Positions 39,201-53,536 of a stretch of DNA of 64,000 bases are shown piece after piece. How positions within the stretch are numbered: the stretch's first letter is position 1; each line of letters opens with the position of its first letter. Under the pieces are notes generated by a model. That model did not search any database, was not told the DNA's origin, and saw only the letters and a program-made list of their open reading frames with translations. The translations under genes were made by a program, and so were the position numbers. Source of the DNA: Rhineura floridana (taxonomy: Eukaryota; Chordata; Lepidosauria; Squamata; Rhineuridae); the NCBI RefSeq assembly GCF_030035675.1, contig NC_084499.1, positions 18,498,739 to 18,562,738 of the forward strand, written 5' to 3'.

Positions 39201-41711
39201 TATAGCATTAGCGATTCTGGCACATAGGAAGCTGCCTTATACTGAGTCAGACCATTGGTCCATGTAGCTCAATAATGTCTACACTGACTGGCAGCGGCTC
39301 TCTAGGGTTCTAGGCAAGGAGTCTCTCCCAGCCCTACCTGGAGATGCCAGCGGGGATTGAGCCTATGACCTTCTGATTGCAAAGCAGATGCTCTACCGCT
39401 GAGCTATGGCCCCTTCCCTAAAGTGATCATAGGAAACTAGCTTCTACTGAGTCAGATGCTTTGTCCATCTGTCTCAGTATTGTCTACACTGACTGGCAGC
39501 AGCTCTCCAGGGTTTTAGGCAGGCAGTCTCTCTCAGCCCTACCTGGAGATGCTGAGAACTGAACCTGGAACCTCCTCCATGCAAGCTGATGCTCGACCAC
39601 TGAGCTAAGGCCCTTCACATGATTCTGTCATGACCACGGACATGCACAGTGCAGTCATGCCCTCGCCACCGAATTTCAGTCATCAGCAACTGAGGTCTAC
39701 TCAGAGCACAGCCACTGGCACGAATGAATCTCCGTTGGAAATGGACTGCCTTCAAGTCGATTCCGACTTATGGCGACCCTATGAATAGGGTTTTCATGGT
39801 AAACGGTATTCAGAGGGGGTTTAGCATTGCCTTCCTCTGAGGCTGAGAAGCAGTGACTGGCCCAAGGTCACCCAGTGAGCTTCATGGCTGTGTGGGAATT
39901 CGAACCCTGGTCTCCCAGCTCGTAGTCCAACACTCTAACCACTACGCCACACTGACTCTCAAACCTACGTTAGTCATGTCTATTAATTTCTGTAGGTCCG
40001 CTCAGAGTAGGACGAACACTGGATACCACTTCTTGAGCCTGATGCTGCAAGCTGCCTGTCTCGAAATATCAAGAACCCACTTTGGTGGGCCAGGGGAGAA
40101 AGCGAGCAGGGCACTGTTGGGACAGCCAACGGCAGATGACAACACATTCCCTTAATGGCTATTACCTCCCCGGGAGAAAAACAACAACAACGGCAGGAGC
40201 AGTAAGTGTCTACCTCCCGCGTTTCCAATCTCGAGGAGAGACAGAGAAATAGAATAGATAGGATGAGTGTGGGTATGCCTGGCTACAGCAGCCAAGCGGT
40301 GATTAGAGGAAACATGGAACAGCTGCCAGCAGACAAACGTCTCCCAATTTAACGTATTGTGAAATATTAGTCGTTTTCTTAATAATCGTCTTACCTTTCT
40401 GTTGGTGTAACAGGCCAGAAGGCGCTTTAAAGCGGGCACATGCAAAGAACGTCCTTCCGTCCACATGGTACGGGAGCTAAAGGCAAAACAAAAAAGGCGC
40501 CCATTACAAAACAGGCATGAAACTGAAATTCAGATGTCATTTTAGGGAAGCAGTAATCCCCAAAGCGGGACTGTCACTACACTGCTAAAAACAGGGCTGG
40601 AAAAAGAGGGGGAGAAAGAAAAGGTGACAACTCTCTCTAATCCCAATATATAAAAGAGTGGGTGGCCTCCCTCACCTGGCTGTAGGGCAGGAAAAGCACC
40701 TTAATGTCTCAGAACCACTTTATATGTTAAAATAATTTTACAACATACACTATAGCTATTTTGTTTACTTGTTTGTTTTTATTATTACATTTATACGCCA
40801 CCTTTTCTCCAAGGGCCTATCCTCTCTATGCATCTTATCCTCACAACAACCCTGTAAGGTAGGTTAGGTTGAGAGACTGTGACTGGCCCAGAGTCACCCA
40901 GTGAGCTTCATGGCCAAGAGGGGACTTGAACCCTGGTCAAGATATAAATCTTGCCAAATAAATAAACAGACTTTACAGGTCTTATTTTTGTGATTTTTTT
41001 AAGCAACAGGAGTAGGAGCAATTAAAGAAAAGAAGCTTTTTTTCTTCAAGGCTGGGGTTTAAAAAACCCAGAACGAACCCTGATGCTCCACCTAGTGAAT
41101 TGCTACCTGTTGGTCTGTGCTGTGAAACGGCCAAAGGAAAACAGTGACACAGCCTTATTAGAGAAGCAGTGTGGTGCAGTGGTTAGAGTGTTACCTGAAA
41201 CCCTGGACAGCTGTTAGTGTATCATCATCATCACATTTATATACCACCTTTCCTCCAAGAAGTTCTCTTCTCTCCATTTATCCTCACAACAACCCTGTGA
41301 GGTAGGTTAGGCTGCGAGACAGTGACTGGCCCAAGGTCACCTAGTGCAGGCAGTGTGGCAAAGTGGTTAGTGTGTCAAACTGGGACCTGGGAGATAAGGG
41401 TTCAAATCCCTGCTCAGCCATGAAGCTCAGTGGATGACCTTCGGCCAGTCACTGCCTTTCAGCCTAGCCTACCTCACAGGGTTGTGAGAGGGAGAACCAT
41501 GCTTGCATGCCACCTTGAGCTCCTTGTAGGAAAGGAGGGATATAAATGCAATAAATAGAGCGGGGAGGTGAGCAAGGAGGAAGAGCCTCCCTCCCGTAAG
41601 CAGGGTGGGATGGGGGTGCGTTTCTCGAGCTGCTACCTGTCCCTTGGCCCCGACTCCTCGCGAGAAACCCCTCAGCGCAACATCGCCTAGCAACCGCAGC
41701 AAGGCAGCCAT
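33208..41711 (-). CDS. SURF1: SURF1, cytochrome c oxidase assembly factor
   Basis: Nine exons join in phase: 41637-41711, 40395-40476, 38951-39078, 38360-38442, 37098-37289, 35419-35491, 34716-34878, 34246-34327 and 33208-33274. They give 314 residues; human has 300. The N-terminus ([20 protein letters not shown]) is arginine-containing and amphipathic, as expected for mitochondrial import. The two membrane segments are at about 79-95 ([16 protein letters not shown], then [16 protein letters not shown]) and about 288-306 ([17 protein letters not shown]). The intermembrane-space part holds [60 protein letters not shown] and [20 protein letters not shown]1 acts in early COX1/heme a assembly of complex IV, and its loss causes Leigh syndrome in humans (family knowledge). 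The exon 8 acceptor was set to CCACAG|AAAGC to keep the frame. No damage is visible. The introns hold many SINEs. Confidence 0.97.
33735..33905 (+). repeat. tRNA-Ala-headed SINE (SURF1 intron 8)
   Basis: It has CTCTGCTTTGCATGCAGAAG (anticodon arm), the body GAGAGCCGCTGCCAGTCAG and the tail GGTATAAGGCAGCTTCCTATG. Confidence 0.75.
35000..35335. repeat. Two tRNA-Ala-headed SINEs, facing opposite ways (SURF1 intron 6)
   Basis: A partial plus-strand copy (35000-35115, GCATATCTGCCTTGCATGTG) is followed by a full minus-strand copy (35135-35330, GGAAGCTGCCTTATACTGTG ... AACTCTCCAGGGTTTCAGG). Exon 6 of SURF1 starts about 90 bases further on. Confidence 0.7.
35990..36060 (-). repeat. L2-like 3' end fragment
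   Basis: Antisense tail TTTATTTATTTTATTATACTTATACTCCGCC, then AACCTAGGCGGCTTGC. The following 36070-36820 shows no feature I recognise apart from a chance open frame. Confidence 0.5.
36826..36935 (-). repeat. CR1 3' end of a second subfamily
   Basis: It contains TCATAGAAGAGTAGAGTTGG, AAGGGGCCTATAAGGCCATT and GAGTCCAACCCCCTGCTCG. This is the avian-style CR1 terminus and differs from the TTATGTTC-type ends elsewhere in the window. Confidence 0.6.
37965..38145 (+). repeat. tRNA-Ala-headed SINE (SURF1 intron 4)
   Basis: The head is CATAGCTCTGGGGCAGAGC, the B-box CTGGTTCGATCCCC is well kept, the body is GGCTGCCAATCCGTGTAGAC and the tail is AATATAAAGCTGCTTTCTAC. Confidence 0.75.
39220..39615 (-). 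repeat. Two tRNA-Ala-headed SINEs in tandem (SURF1 intron 2)
   Basis: Copies at 39222-39415 and 39425-39615 lie in the same orientation. Each has tail GAAGCTGCCTTATACTGAGT or GAAACTAGCTTCTACTGAGT, body ACACTGACTGGCAGC, B-box and the CTACCGCTGAGCTATGG or CGACCACTGAGCTAAGG head. Confidence 0.8.
39736..39960 (-). repeat. Sauria-type SINE (BovB-tailed), SURF1 intron 2
   Basis: Antisense: the tail TGCCTTCAAGTCGATTCCGA ... TATGGCGACCCTATGAATAG matches the BovB 3' end at 6677. A middle block (GAGAAGCAGTGACTGGCCCA) and the tRNA-like head (ACTCTAACCACTACGCCACA) follow. It is full length. Confidence 0.85.
40775..40945 (-). repeat. CORE/MIR-like SINE (SURF1 intron 1)
   Basis: Antisense: ATTTATACGCCACCTTTTCT, CTCACAACAACCCTGTAAGG, GTGACTGGCCCAGAGTCACC, ending in the B-box GGGACTTGAACCCTGGTC. 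A plus-strand head fragment lies at 41160-41200. Confidence 0.65.
41217..41562. repeat. Two CORE/MIR-like SINEs in inverted order (SURF1 intron 1)
   Basis: A minus-strand copy (41217-41345, ATTTATATACCACCTTTCCT ...) meets a plus-strand copy (41345-41562) that ends GGAGGGATATAAATGCAATAAATAG. Together they could fold back. They end only about 75 bases from SURF1 exon 1. Confidence 0.7.
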
Positions 41712-42168
41712 TTTCCCAACCCCTGAGCACCTTTCCTCTTCCGGGTCACGCCACTTCCGCTATCCCAAGAGCCTTAGAGGGCGTGCTGAAGAGCCGCCTT
41801 TCCTCACAGGACAAGCAAGGAATCCCTTCGCCGACTACATTTCCCCCCCCCCAAACAAATTCTCACAGAATTCGCAACCAAACAGCCCCCGCTTCTGTAA
41901 ACCAGCGGGATTTGTTCAAAATCCAGCTTCTCCCGCGCACATAAAAGTACCTCAGCAGGTCACTCACTCCTGCCCCGCATATGGCGGCGTTGGAACCGAA
42001 AGTGTTCATGCGATGCAAAGCTTGTTGTTTCTTGCCTCTATAAGCCTGGACGGGCGAAGTTCGAGTTTTGATTTGCTGCTCCGCCCCCCTCCCAGCGCTA
42101 TTCCTGCGCGTGGCGCTCCCTTGGCCACTCCCCCACGGGCCCGGGCCAGCCCAGGGCAGCGCGCGACC
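41712..42168. promoter_or_regulatory. SURF1/SURF2 bidirectional promoter
   Basis: The two start codons are 457 bases apart on opposite strands. Two ETS-type sites lie next to SURF1 (CTTCCGG at 41738-41744, ACTTCCGC at 41753-41760). The SURF1 ATG sits in AAAATGGCTGCC, a YY1-like core. A near match to TCTCGCGAGA (CCTCGCGAGA, 41656-41665) is in SURF1 exon 1. YY1 and ETS factors are known at the mammalian Surf1/Surf2 promoter. No TATA box is seen. Confidence 0.8.
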
Positions 42169-47433
<5,265 letters not shown>

Positions 47434-47554
47434 ACTTTTCCTGCTTGACAAATGCCAGTTGGTCATGTGTGACAAGAGAGCTGGCACAAGAAGACTCGAC
47501 CTTTGGATGTGCATTTTGCTTTAGGCCTGGTTTTGGTTTTTTTTTGAAAAGCAG

Positions 47555-47560
47555 AATAAA
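47555..47560 (+). promoter_or_regulatory. SURF2 polyadenylation signal
   Basis: AATAAA lies about 120 bases after the SURF2 stop codon. Confidence 0.8.
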
Positions 47561-48456
47561 TGATGCTGTTGTACTTTGATTTATGGAAGCTATCTGAGCC
47601 CTCTGAGTTTTTAGATCTCATTTTTTTAACTTGCTTGCTTGCATGTGCTAATGTTTTGGGTTTTTTAAGGGCCACAAACTGCTAACAATTCCCTACCAGA
47701 TCACTTGGGAGAAGGGGTCTCTTAACACAGGCAAGTATGTACAGGCCTGATTTATGTAAGCTGCAGAATTCTGTTGGATTACCCTATTGTGCAGTTTATA
47801 ATACAGATGCTGAAGGAATTTGGACTCTAAATTCTAGTATTAGTATTAACCTCTGTAGTCCTAAGGTGACACTTTGCTGCCTATTTTGGTACACAATGGA
47901 ACACCTGAGATTGTGCCCTGGCGTGGCTGGTTTGAGGCAGTGCACCACTGAAAACCATTTGAACTCAACCATATCGCCTTTGTGCCATAGCTTAGCCACC
48001 CATGCTTTAAAACAGTGGTTCCCAACCTTTATGTTACGGTGACCCACAAGTCGAAATTTAATTGGTATCATGACCCACTGATTTATTGTCACCTGAGTTT
48101 TTGGACCTTGGGTCTTCTACCAGCGAGTGCTTCTCAAGTGTCAAAATGTGACTCGAGCCTTGGTTACAAGCATCAGCACAGCATTATAAGGTTGCAAGAA
48201 GTATTCACCATACCATTTGAGGATTACCAACAGTAATCTGGGATTAAGAACATAAGAACATAAGAAGAGCCTGCTGGATCAGGCCAGTGGCCTATCTAGT
48301 CCAGCATCCTGTTCTCACAGTGGCCTACCAGGTGCCTGGGGGAAGCCCGCAAGCAGGACCCGAGTGCAAGAACACTCTCCCCTCCTGAGGCTTCCGGCAA
48401 CTGGTTTTCAGAAGCATGCTGCCTCTGACTAGGGTGGCAGAGCACAGCCATCATGG

Positions 48457-51400
48457 CTAGTAGCCATTGATAGCCCTGTCCTCCATGAATTTGTCTAATC
48501 TTCTTTTAAAGCCATCCAAGCTGGTGGCCATTACTGCATCTTGTGGGAGCAAATTCCATAGTTTAACTATGCGCTGAGTAAAGAAGTACTTCCTTTTGTC
48601 TGTCCTGAATCTTCCAACATTCAGCTTCTTTGAATGTCCACGAGTTCTAGTATTATGAGAGAGGGAGAAGAACTTTTCTCTATCCACTTTCTCAATGCCA
48701 TGCATAATTTTATACACTTCTATCATGTCTCCTCTGACCCGCCTTTTCTCTAAACTAAAAAGCCCCAAATGCTGCAACCTTTCCTCGTAAGGGAGTCGCT
48801 CCATCCCCTTGATCATTCTGGTTGCCCTCTTCTGAACCTTTTCCAACTCTATAATATCCTTTCTGAGATGAGGCGACCAGAACTGTACACAGTATTCCAA
48901 ATGCGGCCGCACCATAGATTTATACAACGGCATTATGATATCGGCTGTTTTATTTTCAATACCTTTCCTAATTATCGCTAGCATGGAATTTGCCTTTTTC
49001 ACAGCTGCCGCACACTGGGTTGACATTTTCATCGTGCTGTCCACCACAACCCCGAGGTCTCTCTCCTGGTCGGTCACCGCCAGTTCAGACCCCATGAGCG
49101 TATATGTGAAATTAAGATTTTTTGCTCCAATATGCATAATTTTACACTTGTTTATATTGAATTGCATTTGCCATTTTTCCGCCCATTCACTCAGTTTGGA
49201 GAGATCTTTTTGGAGCTCTTCGCAATCCCTTTTTGTTTTAACAACCCTGAACAATTTAGTGTCGTCAGCAAACTTGGCCACTTCACTGCTCACTCCTAAT
49301 TCTAGGTCATTAATGAACAAGTTGAAAAGTACAGGTCCCAATACCGATCCTTGAGGGACTCCACTTTCTACAGCCCTCCATTGGGAGAACTGTCCGTTTA
49401 TTCCTACTCTCTGCTTTCTGCTTCTTAACCAATTCCTTATCCACAAGAGGACCTCTCCTCTTATTCCATGACTGCTAAGCTTCCTCAGAAGCCTTTGGTG
49501 AGGTACCTTGTCAAACGCTTTTTGAAAGTCTAAGTACACTATGTCCACTGGATCACCTCTATCTATATGCTTGTTGACACTCTCAAAGAATTCTAATAGG
49601 TTACTGAGACAGGACTTTCCCTTGCAGAAGCCATGCTGGCTCTGCTTCAGCAAGGCTTGTTCTTCTATGTGCTTAGTTAATCTAGCTTTAATAATACTTT
49701 CTACCAGTTTTCCAGGGACAGAAGTTAAGCTAACTGGCCTGTAATTTCCGGGATCCCCTCTGGATCCCTTTTTGAAGATTGGCGTTACATTTGCCACTTT
49801 CCAGTCCTCAGGCACGGAGGAGGACCCGAGGGACAAGTTACATATTTTAGTTAGCAGATCAGCAATTTCACCTTTGAGTTCTTTGAGAACTCTCGGGTGG
49901 ATGCCATCCGGGCCCGGTGATTTGTCAGTTTTTATATTGTCCATTAAGCTTAGAACTTCCTCTCTCGTTACCACTATTTGTCTTAGTTCCTCAGAATCCC
50001 TTCCTGCAAATGTTAGTTCAGGTTCAGGGATCTGCCCTATATCTTCCACTGTGAAGACAGATGCAAAGAATTCATTTAGCTTCTCTGCAATCTCCTGATC
50101 GTTCTTTAGTACACCTTTGACTCCCTTATCATCCAAGGGTCCAATTGTCTCCCTAGATGGTCTCCTGCTTTGAATGTATTTATAGAATTTTTTGTTGTTG
50201 GTTTTTATATTCTTAGCAATGTGCTCCTCAAATTCTTTTTTAGCATCCCTTATTGTCTTCTTGCATTTCTTTTGCCAGAGTTTGTGTTCTTTTTTATTTT
50301 CTTCATTTGGACAAGACTTCCATTTTCTGAAGGAAGACTTTTTGCCTCTAAGAGCTTCCTTGACTTTGCTCGTTAACCATGCTGGCATCTTCTTGGCCCT
50401 GGCGGTACCTTTTCTGATCTGCGGTATGCACTCCAGTTGAGCTTCTAATATAGTGTTTTTAAACAACTTCCAAGCATTTTCGAGTGATGTGACCCTCTGG
50501 ACTTTGTTTTTCAGCTTTCTTTTTACCAATCCCCTCATTTTTGTGAAGTTTCCTCTTTTGAAGTCAAATGTGACCGTGTTGGATTTTCGTGGCAATTGGC
50601 CAGTTACATGTATGTTTAATTTAATAGCACTGTGGTCACTGCTCCCAATCAGTTCAACAACACTTACATCTCGCACCAGGTCCCGGTCCCCACTGAGGAT
50701 TAAGTCCAGGGTTGCCGTCCCTCTGGTCGGTTCCATGACCAACTGATCTAGGGAATAGTCATTTAGAATATCTAGAAACTTTGCTTCTTTGTCATGACTG
50801 GAACACATATGCAGGCAGTCTATGTCTGGGTAGTTGAAGTCACCCATTACTACCACATTTCCTAGTTTGGATGCTTCCTCAATTTCATATCTCATCTCAA
50901 GGTCTCCCTGAGCATTTTGATCAGGGGGACGATAGATCGTTCCCAGTATTAAGTCCCTCCTGGGGCACGGTATCACCACCCACAACGATTCTGTGGAGGA
51001 GTCTGCCTCTTTTGGGGTTTCGAGCTTGCTGGATTCAATGCCTTCTTTCACGTATAGAGCGACTCCGCCACCAATACGTCCTTCCCTGTCCTTCCGATAT
51101 AGTTTATATCCAGGAATAACCATATCCCACTGGTTTTCTCCATTCCACCAGGTCTCGGTTATGCTCACTATATCAATGCTCTTCTCTAAGACCAAGCACT
51201 CCAGTTCTCCCATCTTGGTTCGCAGGCTCCTAGCATTAGCGTACAGGCACTTGTAAGCAGTGTCTCTCTTCAAGTGTCTTTGGCACTTGTGGTTAGGCCT
51301 GTGGTAATTTTGCTCTTCTGAATTTATATCCTGTGCCCCTGCTCTCACAATGCCTACTTCTAGGCCTACCCCTTTTAAAATTTCATCATTTCTTTGGTTT

Positions 51401-51467
51401 TTATCCCAGGGGGGAGGTTTATTCCGAACCGGACCTTTCTCAGCTCCTGTTGGGTTTCCCCCCTCAG
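48457..51467 (-). CDS. CR1 ORF2: AP endonuclease and reverse transcriptase
   Basis: The frame is open over about 1000 codons. Endonuclease motifs: YANARSLRTKMGELE (start of domain), SITETWW, GDFNYPDIDC and SDHSAIKLNI. RT motifs: DKSPGPDGIHPRVL, NYRPVSLTSVPGKLVESIIK, VYLDFQKAFDKVPHQRLL, SGVPQGSVLGPVLFNLFIND and the catalytic KFADDTKLF. The C-terminal part has RPHLEYCVQFWSPHLRKDI and SLEKRRVRGDMIEVYKIM. It ends FMEDRAINGY. No stop or frame break is seen. No methionine occurs before KMGELE, which is after the first catalytic strand of the endonuclease. Translation must therefore start elsewhere, by a frameshift from ORF1 or at a non-AUG codon such as the GTG at 51348. It nicks target DNA and copies CR1 RNA (family knowledge). 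Confidence 0.93.
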
Positions 51468-51480
51468 TCAGTTTAAAAGC
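51408..51480 (-). promoter_or_regulatory. Candidate -1 ribosomal frameshift signal between CR1 ORF1 and ORF2
   Basis: Minus strand: ORF1 ends CTT TTA AAC TGA. The bases T TTA AAC (51477-51471) are the classical slippery heptamer in the right phase, directly before the stop. After a 6-base spacer, AGGGGGG (51464-51458) can pair with CCCCCCT (51414-51408). The next codon after a -1 slip is CTG, which begins the open frame leading into ORF2. Confidence 0.6.
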
Positions 51481-52370
51481 TGCTCTGCTACCTTTTTAAT
51501 TTTAAGTGCCAGCAGACTGGTTCCATTCTGGTTCAAGTGGAGCCCGTCCCTTTTGTACAGGCCCGGCTTGTCCCAAAATGTTCCCCAGTGCCTAACAAAT
51601 CCGAACCCTTCCACCCGACACCATCATCTCATCCACGCATTGAGACTGCGAAGGTGGGCCTGTCTGGCTGGTCCTGCGCGTGGAACCGGTAGCATTTCAG
51701 AGAAAGCCACCTTGGAGGTCCTGGCTTTCAGCATCCTACCTAGCAACCTAAATTTTGCTTCCAGGACCTCACGGCTGCATTTCCCCATGTCGTTGGTGCC
51801 AACGTGCACCACGACCACTGACTCCTTCCCAGCACTGTCTACCAAACTATCTAAACGACGGGCGATATCTGCAACCTTCGCACCAGGCAGGCAAAACACC
51901 TTGCGGTCTACACGCCCATCACACACCCCACTGTCTATGTTCCTAATGATCGAATCACCCACTACAAGGATCCCTCCACCCCCTGGAGATATATCCTCGG
52001 CACGAGAGGATAGCTGCTCATCCCCCAAGGAATGGGTCCCTTCTAAGGGATCGTTTCCCTCTTCCTCAGCTGGATGCTCTCCTTCCCCGAGACCATCGTT
52101 CTCCATGATAGCAGGAGAGCTATCATCGTTGGAGTGGGACACAGCTATAACGTCCCTGAAGGCCTCCTCCACACACCTCTCTGCCTCTCTCAGCTTTTCC
52201 AGGTCCGCCACCTTGGCCTCAAGGAAATGAAGTCGTTCCCGGAGAGCCAGGAGCTCATTGCACCGAGAGCACACCCACGACTTCTGTCCAACAGGCAGAT
52301 AGTCGTACATGCTGCAGGTGGTGCAAAACACTGGAAAGCCCCCACACCCCTGCTGGCTTCTTACCTGCAT
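51468..52370 (-). CDS. CR1 ORF1: zinc-finger-like motif and SGNH/GDS esterase
   Basis: It starts MQVRSQQGCGGFPVFCTTCS. An N-terminal CxxC...CxxC pair (CTTC, CSRC) resembles the zinc motif of CR1 ORF1. A coiled-coil stretch (LLALRERLHFLEAKVADLEK) follows. An esterase domain comes next with the catalytic serine block VVGDSIIRNI and VVVHVGTNDMG. The C-terminal GDS-esterase Asp-His block (KRDGLHLNQNGTSLL) is present. One in-frame TGA at 51624-51626 falls where arginine is expected, probably a CpG change of CGA. Past it the frame runs open to the true end EQLLN and TGA (51468-51470). ORF1 proteins of this type are thought to bind RNA or membranes. Confidence 0.88.
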
Positions 52371-52479
52371 AGTTTTGTTTAAGGTTTATTACGTCAATGG
52401 GTTGGAGACTGCGGTTTAGTTGAGGTCAGGGAACAGACGGGCAGAGTGGGGGGCCCTGGCCTCCTCGCCCTGCTGCCGA

Positions 52480-53233
52480 ACTCGCCTTGACGCTTTGTCA
52501 GCTGGGGCCTTGACGCTTCGTCAGCTGGGGCTCCCTCTAGCTCGTGGAGCAGGCTCCCTCGCTAGGGAGCTCTGACTTTATATGTGTGGCTGGTTCCTCC
52601 CAGCTACTGCTGCCAGCCAATGATGTGTTACTTGAGGCTGATGGCTATCAGCTGGGGCTTAACTCTTTAGCATTCTCTCAGGCTTCCTTCCTTCCTGAGC
52701 GAGGGGCGGGGCTGTTTAAGCTTTTGGCTGCTTTTAATCTAATCAAGGGGCTGCGCCTTCCAGGCAAGTCTTTTGTGTTTGTTGTTTTCCCACCTAGAAC
52801 AGCCTGACCTTTCTTTAACCTAGGGAAACAGAGCTTGTGGTTGTGTTTCAGGAAGGCTGAAGCTGCCCTTTTTAGCAAGGACTGAGCTGACTCTCTCCCT
52901 GTATGTGTCAGTGGAGTTTCCTTTTCCCCCTTCTCTCCGACTGGAATTTAGCCTTGTTTACAGTGTCCCCTGAAGCTTTCCTGCTAGGGTGGTGTTGAAA
53001 ACTAGCTTTCTATGGGCTTCCTTCTCCTAGGATCTGTCTCCTAAGATATAGGTTCTTTCAGGATTTGGCTCCTAGCTCAGGGTGACCTTGGGCTGCCCTT
53101 ATTACTTATTGCTCTGCGCTGTTTTACTTCAATTAAATAATGGAATAAATGGGAGCTACTTACCCTCTTTTCGCTCTGCTGCTTAACTCGCCTTGACGCT
53201 TCGTCAGCTGGGGCTCCCTCTAGCTCGTGGATT
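52480..53233 (-). repeat. Direct repeats in the CR1 5' UTR
   Basis: On the plus strand the block around CTTGACGCTTCGTCAGCTGG plus GGCTCCCTCTAGCTCGTGGA occurs at about 52500-52548 and again at 53190-53233. A third, shorter copy lies at about 52491-52510. They are about 690 bp apart and may be promoter monomers. Confidence 0.65.
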
Positions 53234-53299
53234 GCTTATAAGGTTTGTGACCCACTTGTGGGGCACAACTCCCACAGGTTGGAAAATGCTGCTTTAAAA

Positions 53300-53535
53300 G
53301 CAGCATCAATGCATACTAATTGAAGACCTGCTTTAAAAGCCAGTAGGAGGTCCGTAGCTTAACAGGAAACTCTTGATTTGATATAGCAAGGCGCTTCTTA
53401 GGGTTCTGAGCTTTGCCTTAACTGGTCGAATGAGTGCATTACGATCACAAGTCAATAAATGTAGTACGGACGGAATAAGACTGCAGTCCTATGCAGAGTG
53501 AGCCCCAGGAACACAGTGAGTGATAGCCAACTAAG
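53300..53535. other. Short unique spacer
   Basis: Between the hAT element and the next SINE I see no gene or repeat. Confidence 0.35.
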
Positions 53536-53536
53536 T

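Larger units (their letters stand above)
48244..53233 (-). mobile_element. Nearly full-length CR1 LINE
   Basis: Minus-strand order: 5' UTR (about 53233-52371), ORF1 (52370-51468), ORF2 (to 48457) and a short 3' UTR ending in repeats of ATGTTCTT (48247-48266). Most CR1 copies are heavily 5'-truncated, so a 5-kb copy with a 5' UTR is rare. It lies between SURF2 and SURF4. The frames carry very few lesions, so the insertion is recent on the scale of this window. The exact 5' end was set where the hAT sequence resumes and is uncertain by about 10 bases. Confidence 0.9.
48013..53291. mobile_element. hAT-type non-autonomous element split by a CR1 insertion
   Basis: The left end is CAGTGGTTCCCAACCT and the right end, inverted, is CAGCATTTTCCAACCT. 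Both are flanked by the 8-bp duplication CTTTAAAA (48005-48012 and 53292-53299), the hAT signature. Inner text (GTGACCCACAAG on the left, GTGACCCACTTGTGG on the right) is shared. Only about 300 bp belong to this element; the rest is the CR1 inside it. Confidence 0.8.
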
